NCBI GenBank assembly: GCA_964017145.1
Contig: OZ024840.1
Coordinates: 1,922,001-1,986,000 of the forward strand
Source: Agrocybe praecox
Taxonomy: Eukaryota > Basidiomycota > Agaricomycetes > Agaricales > Agrocybaceae
Reading direction: 5' to 3'
Length of the DNA: 64,000 nt
Shown here: in pieces, positions 1 through 12,369 of the stretch
How the letters are laid out: each line of letters opens with the position of its first letter
How positions within the stretch are numbered: the first letter of the stretch is position 1
Notes under the pieces: generated by a model
Told to the model about the DNA's origin: nothing
The model's database searches: none
Seen by the model: the letters and a program-made list of their open reading frames with translations, nothing else
Made by a program: the position numbers and the translations under genes

Positions 1-228
1 AAAAAGCCTGCAAAATTTGGTGGAGAGTGTAAAAAGGAAGAGCGCCAATATTGATCCTCCAGGCCAAGGCAAACGAAGAAAACTCTAATAGTTTATATAT
101 CATTGCGGTTTGGATAATTTGGTTATATAAATTGTAAGACGATTCGTGGGGGTCGGAAAACTTCGAATATTTGAATAAACACCGACGTTACGTATATGTG
201 CACTGCAATACATGAGTGACCTGTACGA
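1..228. other. Intergenic, downstream of NudC
   Basis: AT-rich sequence downstream of the NudC stop codon on the minus strand. It probably contains the NudC 3' UTR. No reading frame with family similarity is visible. Confidence 0.4.
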
Positions 229-1080
229 TTAGGAGATCTTCGCGTTGGAAAAGTCGAGTTCTGGGTGAGCAGCTTGGAACTTTTTCAAAGCTTCCATCTT
301 TTTCAGTTCATCTGATGTGGGCTTTCCAAGTTGCTGAAAATTTGATGTTAGTTATGGACTACTATTAACCAAAAACGACAATACCTTTTGCTGATTGTCA
401 AACTACAGACAGAGCAGTTAGCGTTGGTCTTGTATCACCTTGAATACTGGGTCTTACCATCATCTTCTCTACCATACCCCTAAGAAAGTAATTAGCTCGA
501 ATATGTTGGAATATATTGCTTATTAAAACTACCTTGTTTCGACATCTAGATCAGATAGCTTGCTGTTTTCCGGTTCGATTTTCGTGGTGTCGATCTTTGG
601 ATGGTGAGCCAAGACGTTTTCCCACCACGTTTGTTGATTTAGCTTTTCCAGATGTATCAGAAGAATGCGATTGTCCTCTAATATATGTCGTGAATGAATG
701 ATTAGGGTGATAAAGCTGGAGATGTTGACTAACGTATTGTCCAAGTACTGTCTTCGACTTTGATCTCTCTGCATAAATCTCCCTTCATGATAGGTTCTTG
801 ACCTTTGAGACCAGCGATGAGTCTGTCCTTAGCGATAATGACTTGAAGATCCTTGGCGCGAGTGCCCTGTGGGACTGGAAGGGTTATATCGACTTCTCCC
901 AATTCTTGCGTCCATCGGTAAGCGAGAGCTGCAACATTATCGAAGGGCGTTTATTAGATGGCAAAGCAGCCTCCAACGCCACACTTGCATACCAGCCTGT
1001 TCTTGTTCTTCGCGAAGCTTCGCATTTTTGTCGCGGGCTTCTCTTTCCTGAGGAGTTGGTTCGCCTTGGCCAGTAGACAT
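229..1080 (-). CDS. NUDC: Nuclear distribution protein NudC (CS domain)
   Basis: HSP90-associated co-chaperone of the NudC family, which supports dynein/LIS1-dependent nuclear migration. The start ATG at 1078-1080 opens a short charged N-terminus ([14 protein letters not shown]). After one intron comes the CS domain ([17 protein letters not shown], then [11 protein letters not shown] and WTI). The family C-terminus follows: [23 protein letters not shown] and [15 protein letters not shown], ending [12 protein letters not shown]. At least five exons are needed, including an 18-nt exon (385-402) encoding FDNQQK. The length of roughly 190 residues fits the short fungal NudC type (Aspergillus NUDC is 198) rather than the longer animal form. 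The stop is TAA at 229-231. The domain call is secure; exon borders were read by eye. Confidence 0.93.
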
Positions 1081-1350
1081 TAACCGGGTAGATAATCAGT
1101 GAGCGATGCACGAGTAAGTGATTTAAATAAACTCCGACTCTGTCACGGCGGCTACTCGTGCGCTTTTCTAATCGACGGCTGACTAAGCGATGCGCGTCTT
1201 TCCCTGATGATGATGTTTGCTCGGGTTTGTTCTCAAGGGACCCTTTCCTCGCTGCAACATCCTTCACTTTCCAAAGTCCCGCACGCTCTCATTCCTTGTG
1301 AGACAACTCCATCGCCGAAGGTGAAATGGAAAACAACGCATGGGCTGATT

Positions 1351-3835
1351 ATGATGCAAGTTTTTTCTTTCTTTAAAAATATATGCTGGTCACTACAACT
1401 CCTTTTTGTTCACAGTCAATTAGACATGGTGTTAAGCATAACACGGTGGATAAGCTGAAGCAGATTCTGAGTGGCTTCAATGACGAATGTGGCACACACT
1501 TTTCCAAGACAGGAAAGAAACAAGATTTAATAGACCGGATTGCCAACGCATTGGATTCATGGCGAAATGGCAATTTTGAGGACAAGTGGCTGAAAGCGAA
1601 GGGTGTGGTGCAGCAAGTTCGAGAACATGGATCGTGAGTGTTCCAGAATGATTTAATGTTAGAATCTTTATCGCTCACTACAATACTTTTGCTTCTTTAC
1701 CTTTTGAAAGTTACACACCCCCAAGTCGCTTACCTCCCCAATCCGGTCCTGTATCTCTAGGACACACGCAGCTTCCGTCTTTCGACGGTCCAAAGCATAT
1801 CCCTTACAATCCAAATGGCGCTGGATCATCGAGTAATATTCCACCCTACGATCCTTATGCACCTCCTAGGAGACCCGCTGCCCCGTCTTCCTCTTCTGGC
1901 CTGAAAGTCCCAGGTTTGACATCTACCCGCACTTATCGTAAAATCTCGTTAATGTTTGATATAGGCATTCGCTTCAAAGATTCACCGTTCTTTAGAATTG
2001 ATCAAACTGTTTCGGCTCTGATAGAGTGTCAAGGTACGCTACATGCTCTCTCTTTGCACGGTCAAAGAGTTAAAAATTTGCGGGATAGAGTCCACAAGCG
2101 CTACCGATCGACGTCAACAATCCTTTACATTTTCATTGACTGTCGAACAGGCGACGAAAATGAAATCTGGGTGCGTCCTCTCCTGCTCTATTATATTGAC
2201 AACTCCTTTGTTCATCTGTATAACTTTCAGAACTCAATACCAACTCCGCCTATTTTGCACTTCATCAATATTTTATGCTGGAGTCAACTCCTTCCGAGCG
2301 AATGCCGTTGCATGCCCGATTGAATTCCCTGCAACTTGCGAAGTTCGCGTGAACAATACCCAAATAACTGCAAACCTGAAAGGTCTGAAGAAGAAGCCAG
2401 GCACAGCCCCTCCCCCAGACCTAAACAAGTATGTGCGAATCAGTGGCGTAAACAAGGTCGAAATGGTTTATGTGAATAGCCAGCAACCCGTCCAGTCAAA
2501 GGTGGGCGATTTCCTCCCATCGTTTGACGATTGTCGCAGTTACTGATTCATCTTAGAAATACTTCATGGTTGTTATGCTCGTTGAAGCAATAACAATTGA
2601 CGTTTTGGTGAACAACTTAAGAGGGCAGCATCTTCGACCTGCCTCAGAGGTCCGGGACAGAAGTGAATACTCACACATCCTTCCCGTCTCCTTTTTCTAA
2701 CCCTAGTTTTTAGTGGTTCAAGCTCTATCAGAAGATGACGACATCATCATTGGACCTCAGAAAATGTCATTGAAGTGTCCCGTGAGTACAATGCATAATG
2801 TATCTTCAAGCTCTTTGTTCACACGCATCTCAATTTATTAGCTCACTTTTGTGCGGATTTCAACCGCATGTCGCTCTTCCAAGTGCGTCCATCCGCAGTG
2901 TTTTGATGCTACATCGTGGTACACGATGATGGAACAGACAACCACTTGGCTTTGTCCGGTTTGTGAACGAATGCTAGACCACAAGGACTTGATAATGGAT
3001 GGGTAAGGTTATACTCATCCCCATTAAAGTAATATCTGACCTTGACATCTTTAGTTATTTCGATGAGATTCTGAGGGAGACCCCTGACAGTGTCGAAGAC
3101 GTTATAGTCGAGGCTGATGGGCAGTGGCATACTTCCGACAATAAATACGGGTCACTCGAATGGAAAGCATCCAATGCAGTAGTATCTAAACCGTTATCGC
3201 CAAAGAGGCCTCTTCCTTCATCGAGTCAATCATGTCCTCCAAGTGGTGAAAATGGGTCCGTGAATGGGAAAGGCAAGATGTCAGATGTTGAAATCCTAGT
3301 ACTTGATTCGGATGACGAAGATGAAGGGCGAGTGAAGAGGGAACTTTCACCATCTTCTGCAACGCAATCATTTGAAGGCACGCAACCACCTGCATCCTAT
3401 TCAACGTCACGTTCAGATGCGGATGTCATTGATCTGACTCTTGATTCGGACGATGACGACGACGGCGACGACGAACCTTTAGTACCAGCCAAGCGCAAAG
3501 TCGTGGAAGCGGAACTAGACTATCCACCTGTGTCAGATCAGGCATGGAAAAAAACAAGAATTGACTCATCGTCAAGAATTTTACCCCCTCCTCCCCGTCC
3601 GAACTTACCTCCTCTGCACACACCTGCAGTTAACAACCATTCGCCCACCTCACCTTATTCATCCTCATCGTCATTTGTGGGGAACACCCTTCCTCCGCCT
3701 ATCATGAACGCCTATACACAGTTTAATAATGTCAATGGGAACAGGTTGGGACAGGGCAATGCTTCAATACATCTTCCACCGCTTGGAAGTTCATATGCCC
3801 CTGGTCAAGCGCAACATGCTAGATGGCGTTCATAA
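1351..3835 (+). CDS. SIZ1: PIAS/Siz-type SUMO E3 ligase (SAP, PINIT, SP-RING)
   Basis: Nuclear SUMO E3 ligase. Domains in order: SAP helix-extension-helix (KHNTVDKLKQILSGF, GKKQDLIDRI), PINIT domain (RFKDSPFF through the region around 2470), and SP-RING with CP, RSSKCVHPQCFDA and WLCPVCER, giving the usual Cys/His zinc pattern. The C-terminal tail holds two acidic SUMO-interacting motifs (VEILVLDSDDEDE near 3290 and DVIDLTLDSDDDDD near 3430), followed by a Pro/Ser-rich disordered end. The N-terminus is uncertain. ATG 1326 gives a natural-looking leader (MENNAWADYDA), but with the only visible donor (1360) and acceptor (1415) it would splice out of frame. ATG 1351 is in frame but gives only MMQ before the SAP exon. 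The stop is at 3833-3835. Confidence 0.88.
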
Positions 3836-4118
3836 CGGGAGACTGCTGCTGGTTATAGATATTTCGCATTTTACTGTACTACTATGATAATCGATTTTTT
3901 TATATGAATGTAAAAAAGACTAGCAAACTGTTTAACCGACAATCATGACATTGATTAGCTCAGGGTAAGTACTATCACGAGGCTCGGTATAACAAGCCGG
4001 AGGGGACGGGAGCGGAGTTAAAAGTGACCCGGTGTTACCCGAAGTCCTTTTGACGCGAAGTTTTTCGCCAACGAGTTCACTCAACCTTTCCTCTAACCTC
4101 CACTCATCCTCTTCAAAA

Positions 4119-5375
4119 ATGTCCGAAGTAAAGAAGGGCAAGACCCCTCAGGAATTCGCTAGTACGCTTTGCTTTCTATAGTCTCTGGTGTTCGCAACTC
4201 ATTTATGTTCAGTCGATTTCTTGATGGGCGGTGTCTCCGCTGTAAGCTTTTCCTCAATTACTTTCAATTCTGTTATACTCATTCCTCTTTCTACAGGCCA
4301 TCGCAAAGACCAGTGCTGCTCCTATTGAGCGTATCAAGCTCTTGGTCCAAAACCAGGATGAGATGGTACGTCGCCCATTTGCACTAGCATTCAACATATT
4401 GACACGTCACGCGCGCAGATCAAGCAAGGTCGTCTTGCCACTCCTTACAAGGGCATTGGTGATGCTTTCAGCCGTACCTACCGCGACGAGGGTATCGTTT
4501 CTCTCTGGAGAGGAAACACCGCCAACGTCATCCGTTACTTCCCCACCCAAGCCCTCAACTTCGCCTTCAGTATGTGTCGCTTTTGATTCTCGTTGTGTTG
4601 ATGTGTCTGAACGCATTTGGCTTGCAGAGGATTACTTCAAGTCCCTTTTCGGTTTCAAGAAGAACGACGGTTACTGGAAGTGGTTCGCTGGCAACGTCGC
4701 CTCTGGTGGTATGGCCGGTGCCTCTTCTCTCCTTTTCGTCTACTCCCTCGACTACGCCCGTACCCGTCTCGCCAACGATGCCAAATCTTCCAAGGGTGGA
4801 GGAGCTCGTCAATTCAACGGTCTCGTCGATGTCTACAGAAAGACTCTTGCTTCTGATGGTATTGCCGGTCTTTACCGTGGATTCGTTCCCTCTGTCGTTG
4901 GTATCATTGTCTACCGTGGTCTCTACTTTGGTGTTTACGATTCGCTCAGTGAGTTTTTGTGTTTATGTGATGAAATGTCTCTCATAGTCCCTTAGAACCC
5001 GTTGTTCTCGTCGGTGCTCTTGAGGGTTCGTTCTTGGCTTCATTCGGTCTCGGATGGGGAGTTACCATTGGTGCTGGTCTTGCTTCATACCCTCTTGATA
5101 CCATCCGGTATGTCTCGAATTTTTGACTTTCCTTTTGCTGTGTATTAACTCTTTGTGACAGTCGTCGTATGATGATGACTTCTGGATCCGGTGTTAACTA
5201 CAAGTCTATGTTCGATGCTGGTTCTCAGATCATTGCCAAGGAGGGTGTTAAGTCACTCTTCAAGGGTGCTGGTGCCAACATCCTCCGTGGTGTTGCTGGT
5301 GCTGGTGTGTTGTCTCTCTACGACAAGCTCCAGCAAGTCATGTTCGGCAAGGTCTACTCCGGTGGATCTGGTTAA
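4119..5375 (+). CDS. AAC: Mitochondrial ADP/ATP carrier
   Basis: Inner-membrane exchanger of cytosolic ADP for matrix ATP, SLC25 family. The start ATG at 4119 gives [14 protein letters not shown]. Three carrier repeats are visible. Repeat 1 has the FLMGG and SAAPIERIK signature. Repeat 2 has the [15 protein letters not shown] and [12 protein letters not shown] motifs. Repeat 3 has the [13 protein letters not shown] motif, and RRRMMM is the nucleotide-carrier hallmark of AACs. The family C-terminus ([18 protein letters not shown]) is intact. About six short introns interrupt the gene. The length, near 310 residues, is normal. Codon choice is visibly biased to C-ending codons (ATC, GTC, CTC, CGT), as expected of a highly expressed gene and unlike the neighbours. 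Confidence 0.97.
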
Positions 5376-5709
5376 AAAGGGGTTGAATAGATGCAGTGGG
5401 TTATACCGCGCCACCCTATTATATACATTTATTGCACCTAGACTTTTTTCCTTGCTATTCTCTCGTTGCATTGGGTATGGACTGCCTACACTATACCCTT
5501 GTAAACCGCCAATATCAGTAGAGCTTTACCAATTTAATATGCTTTCCTGGATTCAACCTCTGCGTGTGACATACATCTAATCGGCCAGCTAGCTGCTAAG
5601 CGATAGTATAGTCGTGAATCAAATTCGGTTATAATTGCCAGGACCCCAGGCAGGTCGGGCAGAGGGTATATAGTTGGTCGTAAGGGAACTGCCTGGTTTT
5701 TCGGTCTTC
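5376..5709. other. Intergenic between AAC and the PsuG-PsuK fusion
   Basis: Holds the AAC 3' UTR and the promoter of the following co-directional gene. No coding signal or recognisable element was seen, apart from AT-rich tracts near 5410-5430. Confidence 0.4.
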
Positions 5710-8700
5710 ATGTCCTTGCATCGACGCTTGGGTGTTTGTTTCAACAAGGCATGGGCTCGCGGTTTAGCCTCTTCCTCGTCGTCGTATCTGAGTAGGCTCG
5801 GTCGACTCGACGGTGCTCCTGTAGATTTGCATCCAGAGGTCGAGGATGCTCTTGCTCACAACAAACCTGTTGTCGCTCTTGAAACTGCCTTAGTGACTCA
5901 TGGGTTTCCATATCCTGCTAGTCTCGAACTCCCTCTCGCACTAGAAGATCTTGTGCGCGAATCTGGTTCTATCCCTGCTACTATAGGCATGGTATCAGGG
6001 CGAATCAAGATTGGGCTTGAACGAAGTGAACTTGAAAGATTGGCAGAAAGGAAGAACAAGCCTACTAAGATTTCCAGAAGGGATATTGCCGCTGCTTTAG
6101 CTATGAAGGCCGACGGTGGTACGTCATAGATCTCAGCGCAAGCCTCTCTCTACTTGTTGGTTGATTAGTGCAAAAGGGACAACTTGCAGTGCGACTCTTA
6201 TATTTGCAGCTTATGCTGGCATAAAGGTGAGTTTGCCGATGATTACATTGAATTCACCCATAAATTATCTTCTTTCCAGGTCTTTGCCACAGGAGGGTGA
6301 GTCTTGAAGGGTCCTTTGTGACGCTCAAATCCGAGGTTTACATTTTATTAGATTAGGTGGTGTTCATCGGGGAGGCGAGAACTGTAAGCTGCGTTGTGGG
6401 ATCTTGGTTAGGATCGTATTGACCACAGTTATCTACCTGGGTAGCCCTTGATATATCCGCAGATTTGCAAGAACTTACACGTTGTCCCGTCGGACTTGTA
6501 TCTTCGGGAGTTAAATCAATTTTGGATATCAGACGGTGTGCTGAACTTATTTTGTCTTTCAATCAAGTTCCTAATTTATTTTGTAGAACCCTTGAATACC
6601 TTGTAAAGCTTCCTGCTATATGTTTGATTCGTCATATATATAATATTCGTCTAGGAAACGTTGGGTGTTCCTGTCCTTTCCTACGGCGAATCAAAGGAAT
6701 TCCCTGCCTTTTTCTCTCGTCATAGCGGTTACAATGTATGAAAATCAATATCTATCCTGAAAACAAGAAGCAACACTAACTTCATGTATGGTTTAGGTGC
6801 CTTGGAATTTGAATGACCCCATTGCAGCAGCCAAATTTTTATGTCTGCTATGCTTTCTCTGCTTGAAATCCCGGATATTGATTATTTGGCATCCCAGACA
6901 CACAACAGCAATTAGGCATGCAAAATGGTGCATTGATTGCTGTGCCTATCCCCGAAGAATATGAACCTATCGGCAAAGAAGTCCAAGATTATGTTAACCA
7001 AGCTGTCGAAGAGTCGGAACGAAACGGTGTTAGCCAAAGAGGCAACGACGCTACACCTTGGCTTCTCAACAGGATTGCTGAACTAAGCAAGGGAAAATCA
7101 CTCACTTGTAATATTGCTCTTCTAAAAAATACGGCTATAGTCGGTAAGTTTGTTTCCATGTATTGATCATCGTCGATCGAAAACTGATGCATAGATTATA
7201 AGGCGGACAAATTGCTGCGAGTTATCAAAGATTATTGGAAGAGGTACGCGTCTTTTTAACTATTAGTTATGCGTTACGTTTCAGTTAATCCTCAATCGAA
7301 ATCAACAGTCTGGCCAGGGTTCCACTCCGACTGTTCCCCCGTCCAGGACTGGTTTCCCTACTTATTCAAAGACAGAGCCCACTGTCAAAGTATGTAAATA
7401 ACTTGATAGAATTTTCTTTTTATATATTTTCACTTTCAAAGGATCTTCCTCCAGCTAACGTCGTCGTTATTGGATCTGCTGCTGTTGACATCACTGCTCA
7501 AGAAGCTCCTAACACCAGTTCTGCTCTTGCTAGGCACTCGACCGCACCTGGGACAGTTAATTTAACTGTTGGAGGCGTTGGCCGAAATATCGCGGAAGCA
7601 ACCCACCGTGTAATGGAAGCTAAATATCCAGGTTTATCGTCTGCTCTCATTGCGCCGATTGGTTCAGATACGTTCGGCAATATTCTCGAGGACAAACTGA
7701 AGGTATTTGGGATGCGAACAGATGGGATAGTGAAAATGGATCATCGAACTGCAGTTTGTAACATGGTTTTGGACAGCAATGGTAATTTGGTGGGAGGGGT
7801 GGCAGATATGTACATTACGAGCTCTATGTCTGCTGAATTGGTAGGCTATTCAACATTGAATTTAACGAATCCCGGGTTGCTAACTTGACTCCAGCTTATC
7901 TCTCAACTCAACAAACATACCCCAAGTATCGTTGCTCTTGATGGCAACCTATCAACTTCTGCGATCACAGACGTCGTCAAACATTGCAACGAACGGGAAA
8001 TCAAAGGTATTACTCTAATTTTTATACTTGTCTAACGCAATATTTATATTTTGTCATAGTCCTCTTGTGAGATTCATCATCTCTCTTTATTTTTTATAAA
8101 GCCTTGTACTGATAAAATACAGCGAGCCGACGTCCACTATCAAGTCAAATGCTATCTTTCCGGCCATCAATTCTGCTCTCCAGGGAACGACGTCTAGTAC
8201 AGCCTCCATTGCTTATTGCACACCAAACGTTCTTGAGTTGGCTCAGCTTTATGAAACTGCCCAAACTGAACTCACAAGTCATCCTCATTGGTGGTCCACG
8301 ATTGATAACTATAATCTTGGTTCAGCTTTCCGCATGGATTTGGAGCAATTGGCGAAACAGCCTTCTTCAGATTATCTAGACTCCGAGAAGAAATTGACTT
8401 TCCTAGTCGAACAAGGGGTCGCCCAGCAAGCAATCAACTTACTTCCATTCTTCCAACACCTCATCATTAAATGTGGTGATCAAGGTGTATTGGTGGTTAT
8501 GAATATATCTTCCAAAGATGCTACAAAATCTGGATGGATAAATCTACGCAGTAATCCACGAGAAAGGTACATCCTTGCTCGTGGTAAATCCGACGAACTC
8601 GTGGTATTGCAACACTTCCCATCTTTGCCAGTGGGGAAATTGGCCAACGTGACTGGCGCTGGTGATTCCTTTGTCGGAGCTCTTTTGGCAACTTTAGCAC

Positions 8701-8831
8701 ACATCCCAGATGTACTGTATCACCCAAGAAGCCTACGTGAAGCAATGCTCCTATCCCAACAGGCCGCCGTCTTGACGCTACAAAGTCATTCTACGGTATC
8801 GCCTGCGCTTTCCGAATTGGGCGGGCAGTGA
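5710..8831 (+). CDS. Bifunctional pseudouridine-5'-phosphate glycosidase / pseudouridine kinase
   Basis: Fusion of the two enzymes of pseudouridine catabolism. The N-terminal half is PsuG (IndA fold). It has ALETALVTHGFPYP, ATIGMVSGRIKIGL, KISRRDIA, a TTCSATL segment, VFATGG, LGGVHRG, and SSGVKSILD with the presumed catalytic lysine. The C-terminal half is a PfkB-family kinase: VVVIGSAAVDI, NLTVGGVGRNIAEA, APIGSDTFG, and the GAGDSFVGALLAT anion-hole/catalytic signature near the end. The kinase would form pseudouridine-5'-phosphate, and the glycosidase would split it to uracil and ribose 5-phosphate. The leader from ATG 5710 is basic and Ser-rich, so mitochondrial import is possible. At least nine introns interrupt the gene, including ones flanking a 7-nt micro-exon (8061-8067) needed to keep frame. 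It ends 11 bp from the convergent IRC3 gene. Confidence 0.93.
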
Positions 8832-8842
8832 TCTTGTTGGAA

Positions 8843-11440
8843 TTAGACAGCGAGAGGGCCCACTTGGACAACCTCGCGGGCCTTCCGAAGTCGTTCCTTC
8901 TCGGTTTCCTTCTTCTCCTTCAGTGCAACTTTTGCCTTCTTGATGAAACGAGCCTGTAGAGTAATATACATAAATTAAGTTACCTTTAAATGGTGATTGT
9001 AATGAATGCTTTACCTGTGATCCATTGCGGAGCCGAGTGATAATCGTTGCTGCTTCGCCTTTATTCAAATCTTCAAAGACACTTTCTTGGTCATCGCTCT
9101 TGTATTGAGTGCCTTGTTTCTCCCAGCGTTTCTTGATAAAGTTCACTTGCGCCGGGCTGGCAGGTTTGTAGCGCCACGAAGCTGACTGGTGGAGTCTACG
9201 TGTTGACTCTATATTAGGTCGTGATTTAGGGGATGGACGGAGAACGTACGCTGTTGTGGATGTATCATGGAAAATTTTGCGAATGACATATGTGTCGCAG
9301 GCGGCGACGACCTCTTCAAGACTTTCATGCTCGACAATTTCACGACTCGGGAGATATGGCGACAATCCTAAAGCTCTAGCCTGCGCGTTATTGGGAAAGT
9401 ATGCTGCGGGGGTATAACGGCCAACGTAAACGTTCCTTTTCACTGCAAAAAGCATCAGCGAAAAAGGACAATTTTATGCAAAGGTTCAATGGCGGGCACA
9501 TACCTTCCTTTTCAATGCGAACGAATCCTTTTGTCAAGAGTTCAAGCACATATTTATTGTTGCCGCAGTCAACATATGCGAAACGACTTAAACGGTATAT
9601 TTTGCTTTGCTGGGGTGCCAGTCTAAATGGGTCTTCGTGATCTATATAGGTTATAGATGTCGGTATTGGTACATGATCGCCGCTCCCTGCTATGTTCCAC
9701 GAATTCCCGGCCTTGGCCATAGATTCTAGAGCTGACATATCTTCATCTGGATAATAATTCAGCATTAGTTGAGAGTATTGCCAGTAGGAAGACGCAGGAT
9801 ATAGATTACCTTCGACCGTTATCTTATTTGGATCCAAACCGAAAAGAGTAGGTGATGTTACAAGGCTATTAACTCGCTGGTGAATATCTACAAAATCAAT
9901 GACCCGACAATCTGTCTTGCTAGTGTTGGGCGACAATCGCATTCCTCGTCCGATCTAATAAATATACTCTGAGTTACAGGCATTTAAGAATGGAAGAGAA
10001 AGCCAACCATTTGGGCGAACAAATTTCGAGATCGAGTTGGACGTGCAACAATGACACAATCAATATTGGGTATATCGGCACCCTCCGTCAAGATGGCTAA
10101 AGAGACCAAAATCGATTGGTATAGGGACGTAAGAAGATATTTTTGATCATGTAACTTACCACAATTAACAAGTACCGGAAATTCGCCGTCTTTGAAAGAT
10201 TGAATTAGCATTTTCCGTTCGGCGGCAGGAGTCTTTGCAGACAGGTATCTAGCATCGATACCGAACCTTCGGAATGTTTGGGTGAGGTCTTGAACGTGAG
10301 CCACATCAATGCAGAAGATAAGAGTAGATTTACGCGTTGCTAAAGAGAAGATATATAAGCCACAGATATTGAATTTGCACGGAGAACAATGGCTTACAGG
10401 CGCGATCTAACCATGTTCTTACGACCATTTCATTCATGAGCTCAACGTTCACAATCTTAGCGAGACTAGAAGCGTTATAGTCGCCCGTCTTCGAATCAAC
10501 CTTGACCTCATCCAAGTCCATATTTGTTTTCACCGTGGTAAAACGCACGTCGCAGAGCCTGGCGAATCAAATCTTCAGCTAGAGCAACAGATCGAACGTT
10601 CAATAACAGACATTGAACTTACCATTCTTCTTTGATCATCTCCAAGAAACTGCGGTGGTAAACTATCTTTTCAAAAACTGAACTGAGCGCCAGTCTATCA
10701 TGGCGCCCGAAGGTGGCAGAGAATCCTATGATTGGAATGTTATGCGTGAATTCTTCTGGACTAACTTCCACATCATCGTGTTTTATGTTTGGATCGAATC
10801 GAGCGAGAAGACGACGATATCTAAAACATACATTATTGAAAGCTCTTATATAAAGAATGGGCGTGTATCACGTACGAAGGTGCAGCAGCATGATGTGCCT
10901 CGTCAATGATGATAGCTTTCATAGTCTTGGGGTCAAATTTAAGCAGGCGTTCCTCATTATTGAGTGTTTGATATGTTGCAATGGTGCTGCAATGCATGTT
11001 AGCACATTATAGTAACAGCGTATATTGACAAAGACTTACACATCGGCCAGTCCTGTGGCTTGATGCTTTGCACCTTGTTCTATCTCGACATGCCAGTCAG
11101 GAAAGAGACGCGCGACTTGCTCTGCTGACTGTCGGGCAAGTTCGATGCTATTTACAATGATCAATGACTTGGTCGCCTTTTCATTTGTAAGGGGTGGAGG
11201 GATTCGTGCAAGGAGCGAAATAAAGACAGTTGTTTTGCCCGAGCCAGTAGGGAGGGAAACACCGATACGCGTCGAACCCGAAGTAAGGGCCGTCGTACAA
11301 GCGTCCAAACACTGTTCTTGATATGGCCTAAGGGTAATGGCCGACGTAGACGCGTGACGAAGACGAAGACTACGAGTTGGGAGCCAGAAAAGTCGTTTTA
11401 TGGATAGCATCTGGCGGAGTGATGGGTGTGGTTTGAGCAT
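8843..11440 (-). CDS. IRC3: Mitochondrial DEAD/H-box helicase IRC3
   Basis: SF2 helicase related to yeast Irc3, a mitochondrial DNA branch-migration helicase. Exon 1 encodes a basic, acid-free presequence ([17 protein letters not shown]), then the Q-like [11 protein letters not shown] motif and Walker A ([12 protein letters not shown]). Later exons give [10 protein letters not shown] (DEAH box), [19 protein letters not shown], and [12 protein letters not shown]. These are followed by [26 protein letters not shown] and [10 protein letters not shown] (motifs V and VI). The C-terminal extension ends in a Lys/Glu-rich helix ([20 protein letters not shown]). About ten exons. ATG is at 11438-11440 and TAA at 8843-8845. 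The gene is convergent with the pseudouridine gene and divergent from MOCS2B, with 92 bp between starts. Confidence 0.92.
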
Positions 11441-11532
11441 AAAAGTAGTAATTTACGGGCCGACGTAATTAATAAATTAAGGCGTTGATTACTTGAGCAA
11501 AATCACTATCACTTTCTAACACTGACTTTATC
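11441..11532. promoter_or_regulatory. Shared divergent promoter IRC3 / MOCS2B
   Basis: Only 92 bp separate the two start codons on opposite strands, so both core promoters must lie here or extend into the flanking coding sequence. The stretch is AT-rich (around 11465-11485). No specific motif is claimed. Confidence 0.5.
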
Positions 11533-12221
11533 ATGGCCCTTATACCAGAAGCATCCATAGACGCCCATCTCGAGACCCCAGCAGTCAAATGTGTTCTCAC
11601 ACATGAACCTCTTAATGCCACAACTATAACGGAATCCGTACAAGATGTAACTGCGGGCGCAACCACTATCTTCATTGGTCTCCTACTTCGAGTTTAAATA
11701 AAATGAACATCATGTAACTTATGATATTTATCGTAGGTACAACACGAAACTCATTCAAAGGTCCGATATCATAATTGTGTATTGACGCACAACGATACGA
11801 TAATTAATAACCACCCAGGGAAGACCGTTACGCGCTTGGAATACCAGGCTTATTCCGCCATAGCGATCAAGACCATGCTCACTATCGGCGAACGCGTAAT
11901 CAAGTCTGCCTCTCGTTCAGATCATCAACTAGGTCCCACCGACGTTCCCATAATTCGCTGCGCGATATACCATCGCCTCGGTACCGTGCCAATTGGTGAA
12001 CCCTCCATCGGTAAGCGTGTTTCGAGCAGTTCAACTTGTGACCATTCCAAATCCAATATGATTCCTGGCCAGTCATTGCGGTATCTTCGCCACATCGGAA
12101 GGAAGCTTTCGTAGCGTGCGAAGAGATATTGGAAGAAGTAAAGCGCAAGGCACAGATTTGGAAAAGGGAATATTACGAAGGGGAGGATGAAAATGAAGCG
12201 GAGTGGAAAGCAAATAATTAA
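11533..12221 (+). CDS. MOCS2B: Molybdopterin synthase catalytic (large) subunit, MoaE/MOCS2B
   Basis: Catalytic subunit of molybdopterin synthase, which adds the dithiolene sulfurs to precursor Z in molybdenum cofactor synthesis. Visible family signatures are VLTHEPLN, GATTIFIG joined to TTRNSFKGK, VTRLEYQAYSAIA, IYHRLGTVPIGEPS, and IAVSSPHRKEAFVACEEILEEVK. The C-terminus has the conserved IWKREYYEG. Three introns resolve cleanly, and splicing restores the GTTR and SIVIAVSS motifs. The length, about 165 residues, matches the family. The small subunit (MOCS2A/MoaD) is not adjacent, so unlike the bicistronic animal MOCS2 gene this one is free-standing. It converges with ICE2 and leaves about 150 bp between stop codons. 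Confidence 0.95.
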
Positions 12222-12369
12222 AGGGGTGCTTGGTCCCCTGCATCATCCGATGTCTTCCCATCGGGTGGTTCGCAAGTTATGTATTTTGTGCGATAACCAT
12301 TGTTTTCAAATGGCCGCCGCATTAATGGAATGAACTACAACCTCTATTTCGTTTCGGAATGTTCGCGGA

